Source: an uncultured Calothrix sp. (GTDB lineage Bacteria > Cyanobacteriota > Cyanobacteriia > Cyanobacteriales > Nostocaceae). From it: a stretch of DNA of 64,000 nt. The stretch's first letter is position 1. The number at the start of each line of letters is the position of its first letter. The notes beneath the pieces are model-generated. The model was not told where the DNA came from and searched no databases. It saw only the letters and a program-made list of their open reading frames with translations. The DNA lies in contig CALJJQ010000024.1 of the NCBI GenBank assembly GCA_937973965.1, forward strand, positions 1-64,000, given 5' to 3'. The translations under genes were made by a program, and so were the position numbers. Shown here in pieces: positions 50,565-61,474 of this stretch.

Positions 50565-50967
50565 AGTTGTTTAATGTTAAGTTGAAAAATCTTCCCATAG
50601 GGAGTGTATCTATAAGCTATGGACAATTTCAAGATGGCAAATGTTTTCAGGGGTAATCCAAACGTCAGTTCGGGTTAAGAGGATGTTTGATGATGCTTTC
50701 TCAGAGATAACTAGTATTTCAGCTTATCTTTAATTCATACCGATTGCAAAAATGCTTGCAACACATCCAGAATATGGGAGACGCAATATTCATCTGCTGC
50801 ATTCTTTTTTCGGCGTTACTGAATACAAATGTAGACGTAGCAATGCTACGTCTCTACACAACACAACGATAATTTTGGTTTGAATGCAAAATGGGAATAG
50901 TTATAATTCATACCCAAAAAGGCTATCAGGTTAATCCAAAATCCAAAATCCCAACTCACCCACCGAC
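50565..50967. other. Intergenic region with palindrome
   Basis: 403 nt; contains the palindrome at 50831-50857 and a GCGTTACTGAATACAAAT segment similar to one near 63951. No gene recognised. Confidence 0.55.
50831..50857. repeat. Palindrome GTAGACGTAGCA...GCTACGTCTCTAC
   Basis: A member of the GTAGAGACG palindrome family, with arms of about 11-12 nt and one unpaired TC. It lies upstream of the bifunctional desaturase gene, 3' of smpB. Confidence 0.65.
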
Positions 50968-51438
50968 TTAATAGGAACGCTTCATCGCTCGTTGCATTTC
51001 CCGTTTATCTTGACGACGTTTAATATCTTCCCGTTTATCGTGAATTTTTTTACCCCTAGCCAAAGCAATACTTACCTTTACCCAACCGCGTTTTAAATAA
51101 AGTTTCAGGGGTACAAGGGTTAATCCTTCCTGTTCAACTTTACCAATTAGCTTACGCAATTCATCACGACGCAACAGCAATTTCCGTGTGCGTCTAGGTT
51201 CGTGGTTAAAAAAATCACTTGCTTGCTGATGGGGGGAAATATGTACATTTAATAACCAAGCTTCACCATTACGGAGAATGGCATAGCCATCCTTAAGATT
51301 AACTTTTCCAGCACGGATGGATTTAACTTCCGTACCAACTAGCTGAATTCCCGCTTCGTAGGTTTCCAGAATTTCATAGAGGAACCGTGCTTGACGGTTA
51401 TCACTAATAACTTTATAGCCTTCGCTCTTTTCTTTCAT
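50968..51438 (-). CDS. smpB: SsrA-binding protein
   Basis: 156 aa. SmpB binds tmRNA and delivers it to stalled ribosomes for trans-translation. Family landmarks are RQARFLYEILETYEAGIQLV, GTEVKSIRAGKVNLKDGYA, NVHISPHQQASDFFNHEPRR and the basic C-terminal tail KIHDKREDIKRRQDKREMQR. The length is typical. The tmRNA gene is not in this window. ATG 51438. Confidence 0.96.
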   Translation of the reverse strand: MKEKSEGYKVISDNRQARFLYEILETYEAGIQLVGTEVKSIRAGKVNLKDGYAILRNGEAWLLNVHISPHQQASDFFNHEPRRTRKLLLRRDELRKLIGKVEQEGLTLVPLKLYLKRGWVKVSIALARGKKIHDKREDIKRRQDKREMQRAMKRSY

Positions 51439-51910
51439 TCCATGTTCATCGATTTAATTTCTAAAGGCATTTGTTAGGGAGTAGGGGAAAATGGATTTTT
51501 GATATTGATTACAAACCCCCATTATACCTGGATTTCTCGCAAAACTCCAAAACTTTCAGGGAATAGGGAGTCGGGAGTAGTAGAAAATCAACCCGTTATA
51601 CCGTTTTGTTTTGGAGTTGATACATTTAGGAAGTAGGGGAATGCTAGGGGAGCTTTTAGGAACAGGGGAAGAAAATGTATGGAAATTTGAGTGAAATGGT
51701 ATAGAAACTAAGGGAGTGGTGAGTAGGGAGTAGAAACTATCAGAAAAATCCAAAATCACTGAATTATCTGATATTTGAGAAAAAATACTTTTACAGCTAA
51801 ACGCAGGTGACACAAACACCAATCCCTACCTAATATTTTAGATAAATATCTTGGGAGGAGCGTTTACCACTCCCCCAATAAAAAACAAATTCAGGCTTTT
51901 CCTCCACTCA
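51439..51910. other. Intergenic region with MITE-like repeat
   Basis: 472 nt between smpB and ictB. It contains an ATTTCTCGCAAAACTCC segment near 51533 (like 18389 and 25261), repeat family A copy 3, and CTACTCCCT heptamers near 51915. No gene recognised. Confidence 0.6.
51590..51712 (+). repeat. MITE-like repeat family A, copy 3 (most complete)
   Basis: Starts TATACCGTTTTGTTTTGGAG and ends GAGTGAAATGGTATAGAAAC. The TATACC / GGTATA ends are inverted, as are the neighbouring TGATACATTT and AAATGTATGG segments. It is about 120 nt with no coding capacity. Confidence 0.75.
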
Positions 51911-53326
51911 CTACTGACTACTCCCTACTCCCTGATAATCACGAAAATTGCGACTTTGCGGAACCCAGTAGCTTGCAATTAACCCCAAAAATAACCACCA
52001 GAGGGTATTTACTTGGGGACGATACCAAATGGTATCCACTAATCCGTGTCCTAACATAGCCACTAAAACCGCGATCGCACCAATTACCCACAAGCCATCG
52101 GTATGAGCAAGTTGACGAAAACGTTGTAATTGTTTTGCTGCAACGCTAAAGGTGACTGCAAGCAACCACAGAAAAGCAGTTAAGCCAATCAATCCCATTT
52201 CCACGGTAATTTCTAATAGCACCGAGTAAGCACTCAAAGCACTAAATCGAGGTAACTGGTACAAAGGATAAACCTTATTAAAGGAATTATGTCCTGGACC
52301 AATGCCAAAAATCGGGCGATCGCGGATCATCTGGATTGCTGCTGTCCACACATTAATCCGGAAGTTGTTACTACTATCTCCCCTTCCCGCAAAAATACTG
52401 ATAATTCGTAAACGGAATGTTTCCGAGCCAACAAATCCCACCATGAATAAACTGACACAGCCTAAAACCACAATTGGAATCAACCACCTACGCCAAAATG
52501 GGGTTAGTTGTTCTTGATACCAATAAACCAGCAAAACAGTGATAACAATCAAGCCAAAAGCAAAACCGATATAAGCACCCCGACTATCGGCAAAGCGAAA
52601 ACATAATAGGTTAGCAACAAACATTGTTACTGCCAACATTTTCGCCGTCGTCCGTTTCCAGGCAAAAATTGCGACCAAACTCAGAATTAATGCTGGTAAT
52701 ATATATCCTGCTAATAAATTCGGATTGCCTAAATAACTATAAACCCTGGTATTTTTAGATAGGGGCGATTCCGGATCTACCCATGTTGCTAGTTGGGCAG
52801 CTCCAAAAAATTTCTGTCTAATCCCATACACACTCACAATTAATGCCACATGCATGTACAACAAAATTAACCAGTTGCGAATGCGCGGGTTCGTGAGAAT
52901 ACGGGCACACAGTACAAATAAAACCAAATATAGGCTAAATACCACCAAATCTGCTAAAGCAGCCGATTTGACCGGAGACATAACCGTGGCAATTAGCCCT
53001 GCACCCCAAAACGCCACAATTGGTAAGTGGATTGGGGTGACAGTTGGGGCATTTGCTTGACTGGTATCATCGGATATGGTAAGCAAAAACCAAAACGCCG
53101 CTCCAGCAATAATCAAAAATCCAATCAGTGGATTGGGGACAAAGGGACTTAACCCATAAATTAAGCTGACGATTGCAGCTGCGATTTCATCTCCCCATCG
53201 TAGCAACATACTAGATTGTCGCCAAGGAGATAAGGAACCGACTAGCAACCGATGAACGTAGCTAGTGTTGAGGTATTCTTTGAGGGATACCGTTGAAAAT
53301 GTTAATCTTTCCCAAATTAGATTCAT
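51911..53326 (-). CDS. ictB: IctB family membrane protein (O-antigen ligase superfamily)
   Basis: 471 aa from ATG 53326. The N-terminus MNLIWERLTFSTVSLKEYLN matches IctB proteins; longer starts give an unconserved extension. About ten to eleven membrane helices are seen. Conserved segments include YSYLGNPNLLAGYILPALIL and RFADSRGAYIGFAFGL. The Wzy/WaaL-type loop GRGDSSNNFRINVWTAAIQM then RPIFGIGPGHNSFNKVYP is also conserved. IctB was first proposed to be involved in inorganic carbon accumulation, but its fold is that of O-antigen ligases/polymerases, so a polysaccharide role is equally possible. It is downstream of the histidine kinase gene by 130 nt. Confidence 0.88.
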   Translation of the reverse strand: MNLIWERLTFSTVSLKEYLNTSYVHRLLVGSLSPWRQSSMLLRWGDEIAAAIVSLIYGLSPFVPNPLIGFLIIAGAAFWFLLTISDDTSQANAPTVTPIHLPIVAFWGAGLIATVMSPVKSAALADLVVFSLYLVLFVLCARILTNPRIRNWLILLYMHVALIVSVYGIRQKFFGAAQLATWVDPESPLSKNTRVYSYLGNPNLLAGYILPALILSLVAIFAWKRTTAKMLAVTMFVANLLCFRFADSRGAYIGFAFGLIVITVLLVYWYQEQLTPFWRRWLIPIVVLGCVSLFMVGFVGSETFRLRIISIFAGRGDSSNNFRINVWTAAIQMIRDRPIFGIGPGHNSFNKVYPLYQLPRFSALSAYSVLLEITVEMGLIGLTAFLWLLAVTFSVAAKQLQRFRQLAHTDGLWVIGAIAVLVAMLGHGLVDTIWYRPQVNTLWWLFLGLIASYWVPQSRNFRDYQGVGSSQ

Positions 53327-53456
53327 TGATTTCTGCCGTAGTTGGTTTGCACGCTCGTGCCAAACTTCGACTTCATGATAATCTGACCTGTTCCAAAAAG
53401 TTAATGATGCAGTTAGCTTTTTGGGCAAATAATTTGGAAAAGTTTAATTTTATGAT

Positions 53457-55079
53457 CTACCATGCTTCCTGGGACTCAGTTTGAAAGTATGGGGTTTCGC
53501 CGCTAGTTTCTTCGCTACTTTCTGCACTGTTTTGTAATGGTAACGACAAGAGATAGCGGAACCCGGATTCAGCGGAACCCTGAATCGCGATTTGTCCACC
53601 ATGTAATTCTGCTAATTGACAACTCAGCAATAATCCCAAACTTTCCCGTGATAGGTGTCCAGAATTTTTCCCCTGATTCATGTGTTTCTCCATTTCTGTT
53701 CCTAAGGGGAAGGAGCTAGGTAGGGAATTGGGGTAATTACGGGTTTTTTCCAGTGGATTCAAAGCACCATTAATGCTGATCTCATGGCTGTCAAAATAAC
53801 TATCAAAGGATTTATCATCGGCTAATCCAAAACTATGGTATTCTACTGCCGGATGGGAATTTAAGCGTAGATAGGGTTCAATTTCAGTGATACCTTCCCC
53901 TAACCAGGGATGAGTCACCCATACGGTAATATTCAGGTTATCGTCTTTGTAGGATACGTGAATACGTACAACGCTACCTGTTGCCGATATTTGAATGACG
54001 CTGAAAATTAAATGGTAAAGAATTTGTCTGACCTTATCCTTATCCAAAGGCCAAATTCTTCCCCTACCGGGTTCTAGGGACAAACGAATTTGCTGTTCTC
54101 GACGATTTGCAGCTTCTTCGAGGGTGTTTATCGCTTGCTGACACAACATTTCAATATCTACGGGAACCAGATTTAACTCAGTTGTGTCCTCCTCCATTGC
54201 TCCTAATTCGGAAATTTCATTCACCAAGGAAAGCAAATATCTACCGCTATGTTGGATAATTTCCAAATATTCCCGTTGTTTAGTAGTCAATGGTCCGTAG
54301 ATTTCCCGTCCGAGAACGCTAGCCATTCCCAACACAGAAGTTAAGGGTGTGCGTAATTCATGGGTTAATTGGGAAAGCAATTCCAATTTTAACTGACCAG
54401 TGGTGGTAATTTCGTTTTTAAACTTCGGTGCAGCTAATTTTACTTCATTGGTTGTAGTTTCTAAATCACTTGCTTCCCAACCTGGAGATAGGGACTTTTT
54501 AGCCTTATCTCCTCCTCGCAGTAAACGATTACGCTCAAATTCGCTCATACTCCAACGAGCAATAATCTGCAAAAACTCGATATCGCGAGTAGTAAAATTA
54601 CGGGGTGCTAAATCCATCACCGCTAAGGAACCTAGGCAATTTCCCGATGCATCAAATAATGGAACCCCAATGTAAGCTCTAATTCCGTATTCCTGTACTA
54701 ACTTACTATTAACGAGATTGGCATCATTAAACTTATAAGTATCATTAACAACTAAAATTTGCGCGTTTTCCACCACTTTGGTGCAGAAAGATTCCTGACG
54801 CAGTAACTGACGGGTTTGGGCTAACTGGTTCATCAAACCTAACCGAGATAACCCGACTGCTGATTTAAACCAATGGCGATCGCTATCAACAAATCCTAAA
54901 ACGGAAATAGGTGCTTCTAAAAAATGGGCCGCGGTTTGGGTGGCTTCTTCAAATACAGGAATTGTTTCGGGTTGACGTAAACCCAGTTCTGTCAGAACTT
55001 TTAGCCGCATTGCATCTCGTCCATCCTGGGAACCCCAAGCGTTTCTTATAGTAATCATTTTATCTTCTGGTTCTGTCAT
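53457..55079 (-). CDS. GAF domain histidine kinase with degenerate ATP-binding domain
   Basis: 540 aa, cytoplasmic. A GAF domain spans about 40-185 (APISVLGFVDSDRHWFKSAV, IRAYIGVPLFDASGNCLGSL). The HisKA domain is intact, with phosphoacceptor His240 in LLSQLTHELRTPLTSVLGM. The ATP-binding domain is unusual: the N box is RQILYHLIFSVIQISA, without the usual Asn residues. The G1 box DxGxG is replaced by VWVTHPWLGEGI. The segment between has a long insertion. The G2-like LGLLLSCQLAELHGG is present. It is therefore probably a pseudokinase or scaffold. ATG 55079; ictB follows. Confidence 0.85.
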   Translation of the reverse strand: MTEPEDKMITIRNAWGSQDGRDAMRLKVLTELGLRQPETIPVFEEATQTAAHFLEAPISVLGFVDSDRHWFKSAVGLSRLGLMNQLAQTRQLLRQESFCTKVVENAQILVVNDTYKFNDANLVNSKLVQEYGIRAYIGVPLFDASGNCLGSLAVMDLAPRNFTTRDIEFLQIIARWSMSEFERNRLLRGGDKAKKSLSPGWEASDLETTTNEVKLAAPKFKNEITTTGQLKLELLSQLTHELRTPLTSVLGMASVLGREIYGPLTTKQREYLEIIQHSGRYLLSLVNEISELGAMEEDTTELNLVPVDIEMLCQQAINTLEEAANRREQQIRLSLEPGRGRIWPLDKDKVRQILYHLIFSVIQISATGSVVRIHVSYKDDNLNITVWVTHPWLGEGITEIEPYLRLNSHPAVEYHSFGLADDKSFDSYFDSHEISINGALNPLEKTRNYPNSLPSSFPLGTEMEKHMNQGKNSGHLSRESLGLLLSCQLAELHGGQIAIQGSAESGFRYLLSLPLQNSAESSEETSGETPYFQTESQEAW

Positions 55080-55737
55080 TACTATAGTTACCTTCTATAC
55101 GTGTTCAATATTGGTATTTTTGTATAACCTCTGTCATCTTGGGTTACTTATCTATTCCTAAGCATTCCCCATTTTGCTGTCAGATAAACAAGTTGCAAAT
55201 ATTTTTTTGATGTTTTGGCAATTTCATTGGTGATTTTACTTAAATTACAATATCAGTATTGTTATTTTTATACATATTATCATCAACTGAAGTTCACGTT
55301 TGTGTCTTCGGTTTTCTTTTTCACTATTTAACAATCAGTTTCCGGTCAATCTGTATCTGAATTAGTTCGGAAATGATATCAATCGGGTTTAATAGTGTCA
55401 GCATGATGCTGAAAACACTTAAGTGTAAAGTTGATATTGAGGCTGAATTTATGGTTGGATTTACTGAGGATGTTTCTGATTAATTATGCACTAAATGATA
55501 GATAGGGTGTATATCAAATGGCGAATTAATTCATATATAAAAATAGATAAAAATACACTAAATTTCGGCAAATAATTAATTTATATGCAGATAATTAAAT
55601 ATTTTTAGTCATTATTTAGGCATAGCCTTCTTGCACAGAACTATATACGGCAAAACCCATAAAAGTGGTTTTTTCTAACCCACTATCCCCTGACTTCAAA
55701 AGTACAGATTCAAAAATAAAATCGGGTTCCGATCGCA
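55080..55737. other. AT-rich divergent intergenic region
   Basis: 658 nt, very AT-rich between 55500 and 55630, between the kinase gene and the divergent aminotransferase gene. Both promoters should be here. No repeat, RNA or ORF recognised. Confidence 0.55.
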
Positions 55738-56901
55738 ATGAGTATAAATATTCCATTTGTCAACTTAGATATACAACATCAAGCAATTAAAGCAAAATTA
55801 GAAACCGCAATTCACAACGTTATCAATCAGGGTGATTTTGTTCTAGGTAAAGCCTTAGCCGAATTTGAAGCAGCCTTTGCATCCGCTTCCCAATCAGCCT
55901 ATGGAGTGGGAGTTGCATCTGGAACCGACGCGATCGCATTAGGTTTAACAGCCTGTGGAATTGGTTCTGGGGATGAGGTAATTTTACCAGCAAATACATT
56001 CGTCGCCACTTTGATTGGTGTATTACGAGCGGGTGCAACTCCTGTTTTTGCTGATTGTGATTTCCATACAGCCCTAATTGATCTAGAATCCGCAGCCCAC
56101 GTAGTTACAAATAAAACCAAGGCCATTATACCCGTCCATCTCTACGGACAAATGGTTTCCCCCCAAAAACTCCGGGAATTTGCCGACAAATACAATCTTC
56201 TCATCTTTGAAGATGCAGCCCAAGCCCACCTCGCAGAACGGGAAGGATACCGCGCAGGTTCAGTGGGAATTGCCGCAGCCTTTAGCTTCTATCCTAGTAA
56301 AAACCTGGGTGCAATGGGTGACGGGGGAATTTTACTGACCCAGAATCCCGAAATAGCCCAAACCATGATTCGCCTGCGCAACTATGGTGCATCCTACAAA
56401 TACTATCACACCGAGATGGGTACAAACAGTCGGCTCGACACCATCCAAGCTGCTATTTTACGGGAAAAACTTCCCTACCTACAAACATGGAATCGCGATC
56501 GCAACCTTATTGCCAATGAATACGACCGACAACTCGCACCCCTAGCAAAATACGGTATCACCCCCTTTGCAAACCAAAGCGGTACTGGTCATGTCTACCA
56601 TTTGTATGTAATTCGCGTTGATTCCGACTGTCCCCTATCCCGTCAAGCTCTCCAAGATTACCTGAATACCCAAGGTATCCAAACTGGAATTCACTACCCC
56701 ATACCTTGCCATCTGCAACCAGCTTTCACCTATTTAGGATACAAACAAGGTGACTTCCCTAATTCGGAAAAACTCGCATCCCGAATTCTCTCCCTACCCA
56801 TGTATCCCGGACTTACAAAAGAACAGGTTAGTCGTGTAGTGAAGACTATCACCACCGCAGTCACCACCAATATCGAATCACTGACAGCTAAAAACGAATA
56901 G
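55738..56901 (+). CDS. DegT/DnrJ/EryC1/StrS family aminotransferase
   Basis: 387 aa. A PLP-dependent sugar aminotransferase that converts nucleotide-linked keto-sugars to amino sugars. The PLP lysine is K188 in FYPSKNLGAMGDGG. Other landmarks are ASGTDAIALGL (phosphate-binding), EDAAQAHLAE, NSRLDTIQAAIL and GIHYPIPCHLQPAF. It probably serves surface polysaccharide or glycoprotein synthesis, given ictB and exosortase genes close by. ATG 55738. Confidence 0.92.
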   Translation: MSINIPFVNLDIQHQAIKAKLETAIHNVINQGDFVLGKALAEFEAAFASASQSAYGVGVASGTDAIALGLTACGIGSGDEVILPANTFVATLIGVLRAGATPVFADCDFHTALIDLESAAHVVTNKTKAIIPVHLYGQMVSPQKLREFADKYNLLIFEDAAQAHLAEREGYRAGSVGIAAAFSFYPSKNLGAMGDGGILLTQNPEIAQTMIRLRNYGASYKYYHTEMGTNSRLDTIQAAILREKLPYLQTWNRDRNLIANEYDRQLAPLAKYGITPFANQSGTGHVYHLYVIRVDSDCPLSRQALQDYLNTQGIQTGIHYPIPCHLQPAFTYLGYKQGDFPNSEKLASRILSLPMYPGLTKEQVSRVVKTITTAVTTNIESLTAKNE

Positions 56902-57205
56902 GAAAAAAGGGGTCTTGTACCTGAGACAATTAAAAAATAAATTTAACCCAGTATGCTACCATCACTCGACTACTTTCCTACCTGATAAGAATTGGAAATC
57001 CCTGTCTAATCAAATTCAGTCCATTAACATGAACTGCCAAAAAAATTAACCAATAAAAAACTTTATCACATTAAAAATGAAAACTTACGTATTTAGTAGT
57101 AAGTTACCCATGTCTTTTGGACATAACCAAACCATGTAAATAAATTATTCCTACTCCCATAAAGACGTAACATTTTACGTCTTTACTATCTACTCCCTCC
57201 GAACC
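56902..57205. other. Intergenic region with hairpin
   Basis: 304 nt. Contains the perfect hairpin AAAGACGTAA-CATT-TTACGTCTTT at 57161-57184, 22 nt before the exosortase start, and CTACTCCCT heptamers. The hairpin could affect translation of the next gene or terminate the aminotransferase transcript. Confidence 0.6.
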
Positions 57206-58081
57206 ATGACTTCATCACCAGCAAAAAATTACCCTTTCCACTGGACAAATCTTTCCCTGTTAGGAGTATTTGCACTCCTGTATGCACCTTTGTTAATTCA
57301 CTGGTGTGACGGTTGGATCAAAAAAAGTATCAGCATCGAACATGAATACTTCAGTCACGGATTGATTGGTTTTCCCTTTGCAGCCTATATCGCGTGGACA
57401 AATCGCAAAAAATGGCAACGTCTTCCCAACCAAATTCATCCCCTGGGTGCTGTTCTCCTGGTTATTGGTGGAGTGTTTTATTTAACCAGAGTCAGTGAGT
57501 GGGTAAATTTATCCTTACCAGTAATTTTGACTGGATTTTGTCTGTGGGTAAAAGGTATGCCAGGATTTAGATTACATCGATTCCCGTTACTACTAGTATT
57601 TTTAGCAACACCGAATTCGATTCCCTATTTACTTACACCTTTTACCCTACCCCTACAAAGTTTTATCGCTGGTTGTGCTGGATTTATTTTGGTGCAATTG
57701 GGTATGAATGTCAGCGTTGAGGGTATTTATATTTTTGTTGGGGGAAGGGTTGTGGAAGTTGCTCCCTATTGTGCTGGATTAAAAATGTTATTTACCACCC
57801 AGTATGTCGCCTTGATGCTATTGTATTGGACTGGTGCGATCGCATCCCGAAAAACAATTATTTGGTTCCTCTCCCTTGCTGCGGTGATGAGTGTAACTGC
57901 GAATATTATCCGCAACACGTTACTTACGTACTTCCACGGTACAGGGAGGGATGGATTATTTGTCTGGTTACACGATAGTTGGGGAGGTGATATGTACTCA
58001 GCCTGTATGCTATTACTGCTGATTCCCGTTCTGAATAAACTTGACAATTATTTTTCCCGTCGGGAGTCAGGAGAAATATAA
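57206..58081 (+). CDS. Cyanoexosortase B
   Basis: 291 aa, about eight membrane helices. The exosortase catalytic triad is visible: Cys189 in EVAPYCAGLKML, Arg236 in NIIRNTLLTYFHG and His256 in WLHDSWGGDM. Exosortases process proteins with a C-terminal PEP-CTERM-type sorting tag before export and glycosylation. The arrangement with the following partner gene identifies the cyanobacterial B type. The substrate with a sorting tag is not in this window. ATG 57206. Confidence 0.88.
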   Translation: MTSSPAKNYPFHWTNLSLLGVFALLYAPLLIHWCDGWIKKSISIEHEYFSHGLIGFPFAAYIAWTNRKKWQRLPNQIHPLGAVLLVIGGVFYLTRVSEWVNLSLPVILTGFCLWVKGMPGFRLHRFPLLLVFLATPNSIPYLLTPFTLPLQSFIAGCAGFILVQLGMNVSVEGIYIFVGGRVVEVAPYCAGLKMLFTTQYVALMLLYWTGAIASRKTIIWFLSLAAVMSVTANIIRNTLLTYFHGTGRDGLFVWLHDSWGGDMYSACMLLLLIPVLNKLDNYFSRRESGEI

Positions 58082-58087
58082 ATTACA

Positions 58088-58197
58088 AATTACAAATTAC
58101 GTAGCTTGCTTCCCGCGTAGCGGGTATTACGTAGACGCGAAGCGGCTTACCGCAGGCTATTACGTACGCGAAGCGTTGCCGTAGGCTATTACGAATT
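58088..58197 (-). repeat. Composite palindromic repeat, copy in the exosortase operon
   Basis: Inverse copy of 2808-2900, nearly identical over about 90 nt, with landmarks CGTAGCTTGCTTCCCGCGTA, GACGCGAAGCGGCTTACCG and GTACGCGAAGCGTTGCCGTA. It fills almost all of the 126-nt gap between the two exosortase genes. It can fold into several hairpins in the mRNA. Confidence 0.87.
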
Positions 58198-58207
58198 ATT
58201 TACTCAA

Positions 58208-58903
58208 ATGCTTTCTATCTCCAAAACCCTCAAACAACTCCTTTTCCCCAAAATAGCTGTACTCCTACTCTTAAGTGCTTTACTGATAATCGGTGCTGTA
58301 CCAGGTTATATGGGTGGAAAATGGGAGTGGAAACAACCTCCACCAATAGCCACAATTAGACAGTTACGACAGCTATATCAAACTGGTTTGGAAATACCCG
58401 GTTGGCGAACTCTGGAAAAAAACGTGGGTCCAATTGGCCAACAAAGATGGGTGCTACAAAAAATCCAAAGTCAAAGTGATAAGACCCCAGTATTATTACA
58501 ATTACTTCCCCAGAATGATGAACGCAAACAACCTCAAGTCGAATGGGTGGATATTGATAGTTACATGGGTTGGAAAGTAGCTCAATTTCGTCATGTGGAG
58601 TTTACAGTTTCACCAACATCTGAACAACCATTCATAGTTCAAGCCAGATTTTTTCGCGGTGCAACCAAAACAGAAACCTTTGCTGTATTACAGTGGTACG
58701 CTTGGCAAGGAAATGGTAATCCATCACCCTTAAAATGGTTTATTGTCGACCAAGCAGCCCAATTACGCAAACAAAGAGTTCCTTGGACAGCAGTTAGTAT
58801 TATAGTTCCAATGGAACAACTGGGACAAAGCGATCGCGAGTGGGAAAAGGTGAAATCCCTGGGTGAAAAAGTTCAACTAGCTTTAATGGATGGCAAGTTG
58901 TAA
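58208..58903 (+). CDS. Cyanoexosortase B system-associated protein
   Basis: 231 aa. One N-terminal membrane helix (IAVLLLLSALLIIGAVPGYM) anchors a periplasmic domain. That domain contains IRQLRQLYQTGLEIPGWRTL, WKVAQFRHVEFTVSPTSEQP and TFAVLQWYAWQGNGNPSPLK. This type of partner protein follows cyanoexosortase genes in many cyanobacteria, like EpsI in other exosortase systems. ATG 58208 follows the repeat by 10 nt. Confidence 0.85.
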   Translation: MLSISKTLKQLLFPKIAVLLLLSALLIIGAVPGYMGGKWEWKQPPPIATIRQLRQLYQTGLEIPGWRTLEKNVGPIGQQRWVLQKIQSQSDKTPVLLQLLPQNDERKQPQVEWVDIDSYMGWKVAQFRHVEFTVSPTSEQPFIVQARFFRGATKTETFAVLQWYAWQGNGNPSPLKWFIVDQAAQLRKQRVPWTAVSIIVPMEQLGQSDREWEKVKSLGEKVQLALMDGKL

Positions 58904-58929
58904 ACTATATCATTTGAGATTTGATATTT

Positions 58930-58966
58930 ATGTTGACTGTCAACCGTTAGCAGTCAACAGTCAACA
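58930..58966. repeat. GTCAAC/GTTGAC iterons
   Basis: Alternating GTTGACTGTCAACCGTTAGC and AGTCAACAGTCAAC segments in the convergent gap between the exosortase partner gene and thiC. Similar GTTAACCGTCAAC strings form part of direct repeat D. Confidence 0.6.
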
Positions 58967-59001
58967 TTATTTCACCCGCTCAAAACCAATGAAAATGATC
59001 A

Positions 59002-60540
<1,539 letters not shown>

Positions 60541-61091
60541 GCATTAATGGAGATAGTACCTTACTTTTGTTTATTCTATTTTGACGATTTTTGGGAAAGT
60601 TCACAATATGCTAATTTGGAAAATATGCAAATTTTGATGAATCTTATGTTCTGGTACATAAGTATACAGAATTTCCAATAATTCAAACTGGAAGCAGAGA
60701 GCAGCCGTATGATTTCTTCTGACTCCCTAAGTAAGTGGGTAGACAAATTTCTCACTCTGTCCGCAGCAAATGAAGAGAAGCGGAATCCAGGCAGAGCCTT
60801 CCCGCAGGATAGTGATCGCAAGATTTTCAACTTTATTTGTTTCTCTTTACTTCCTTTGGTTTATCTATGCCTACCTACTTTCAAGTTATTGAGTAGCCTT
60901 CAAACTGAGAAATGCAGGAAAAAAATGTTCCCCGTTCCCTATATCATTAGCGCTACCCGTAACAGCAGACCCGGCTATTCTTAAGTTATTTTTATTTATA
61001 TAGCCCCGGCGGCATTATACCTGATAATATCTGCGATTTGTCAAGATGTCAATTATCGGTTCTCAAAGTATGATGATTACGTCAAAAAATT

Positions 61092-61125
61092 GAGAATAGA
61101 ATCATTAATATTGAGAATAACCTCG
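61092..61125 (-). repeat. Partial inverse copy of repeat C
   Basis: AATTGAGAATAGAATCATTA followed by ATATTGAGAATA matches the reverse complement of the iteron core in 16891-17085, with two mismatches. The rest of the 195-nt unit is absent. Confidence 0.6.
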
Positions 61126-61281
61126 GTTTTTTTGTCAATAAGCCGAAGAAGGGAGGTCTTGTAGAATTTTGCCTTTCTGCAGATTTAAATAACTAATCAA
61201 TCATCAAAAAATGGGGAAGGAGCAACAGAAGGTAGGATTTAAATTTATCCCTAAGTAGGTCTTGCTGAAGCTTTTGAGGGG

Positions 61282-61307
61282 ATTTTGTCGCAAAAGTGCG
61301 ACAAAAT
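61282..61307. repeat. Perfect palindrome ATTTTGTCGCA-AAAG-TGCGACAAAAT
   Basis: 11-bp perfect arms around a 4-nt loop, about 168 nt after the stop of the DUF6918-type gene (minus strand). A T-run is internal to the stem rather than after it, so it is not a standard terminator. The TGTCGCA half-site could also be a dyad protein-binding site. Confidence 0.7.
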
Positions 61308-61474
61308 AGGTTATCAGGCTGAAAAACCGGCATTTTTCACTTTTTGAGTCGAAAAACAGTAGGATTGTGGGGTTCAAAATATTCCCTGTTCCCGACCCCC
61401 CTCAAAGACTTTTACAGCAAAACCCTAAGTATTTCATGATTATCAACCATTTCCCCTGTTGCCCCTATTCCAAA

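Larger units (their letters stand above)
60541..61474. other. Intergenic region between thiC and DUF6918 genes
   Basis: 934 nt. It includes a partial repeat C inverse copy (61092-61125) and the perfect palindrome at 61282-61307. An apparent 91-codon frame at 60709-60984 is not protein-like. Nothing else recognised. Confidence 0.55.

Noticed and set aside
60709-60984. 91-codon frame between thiC and the DUF6918 gene
   Set aside because: Composition resembles untranslated repeat DNA; no start signal.
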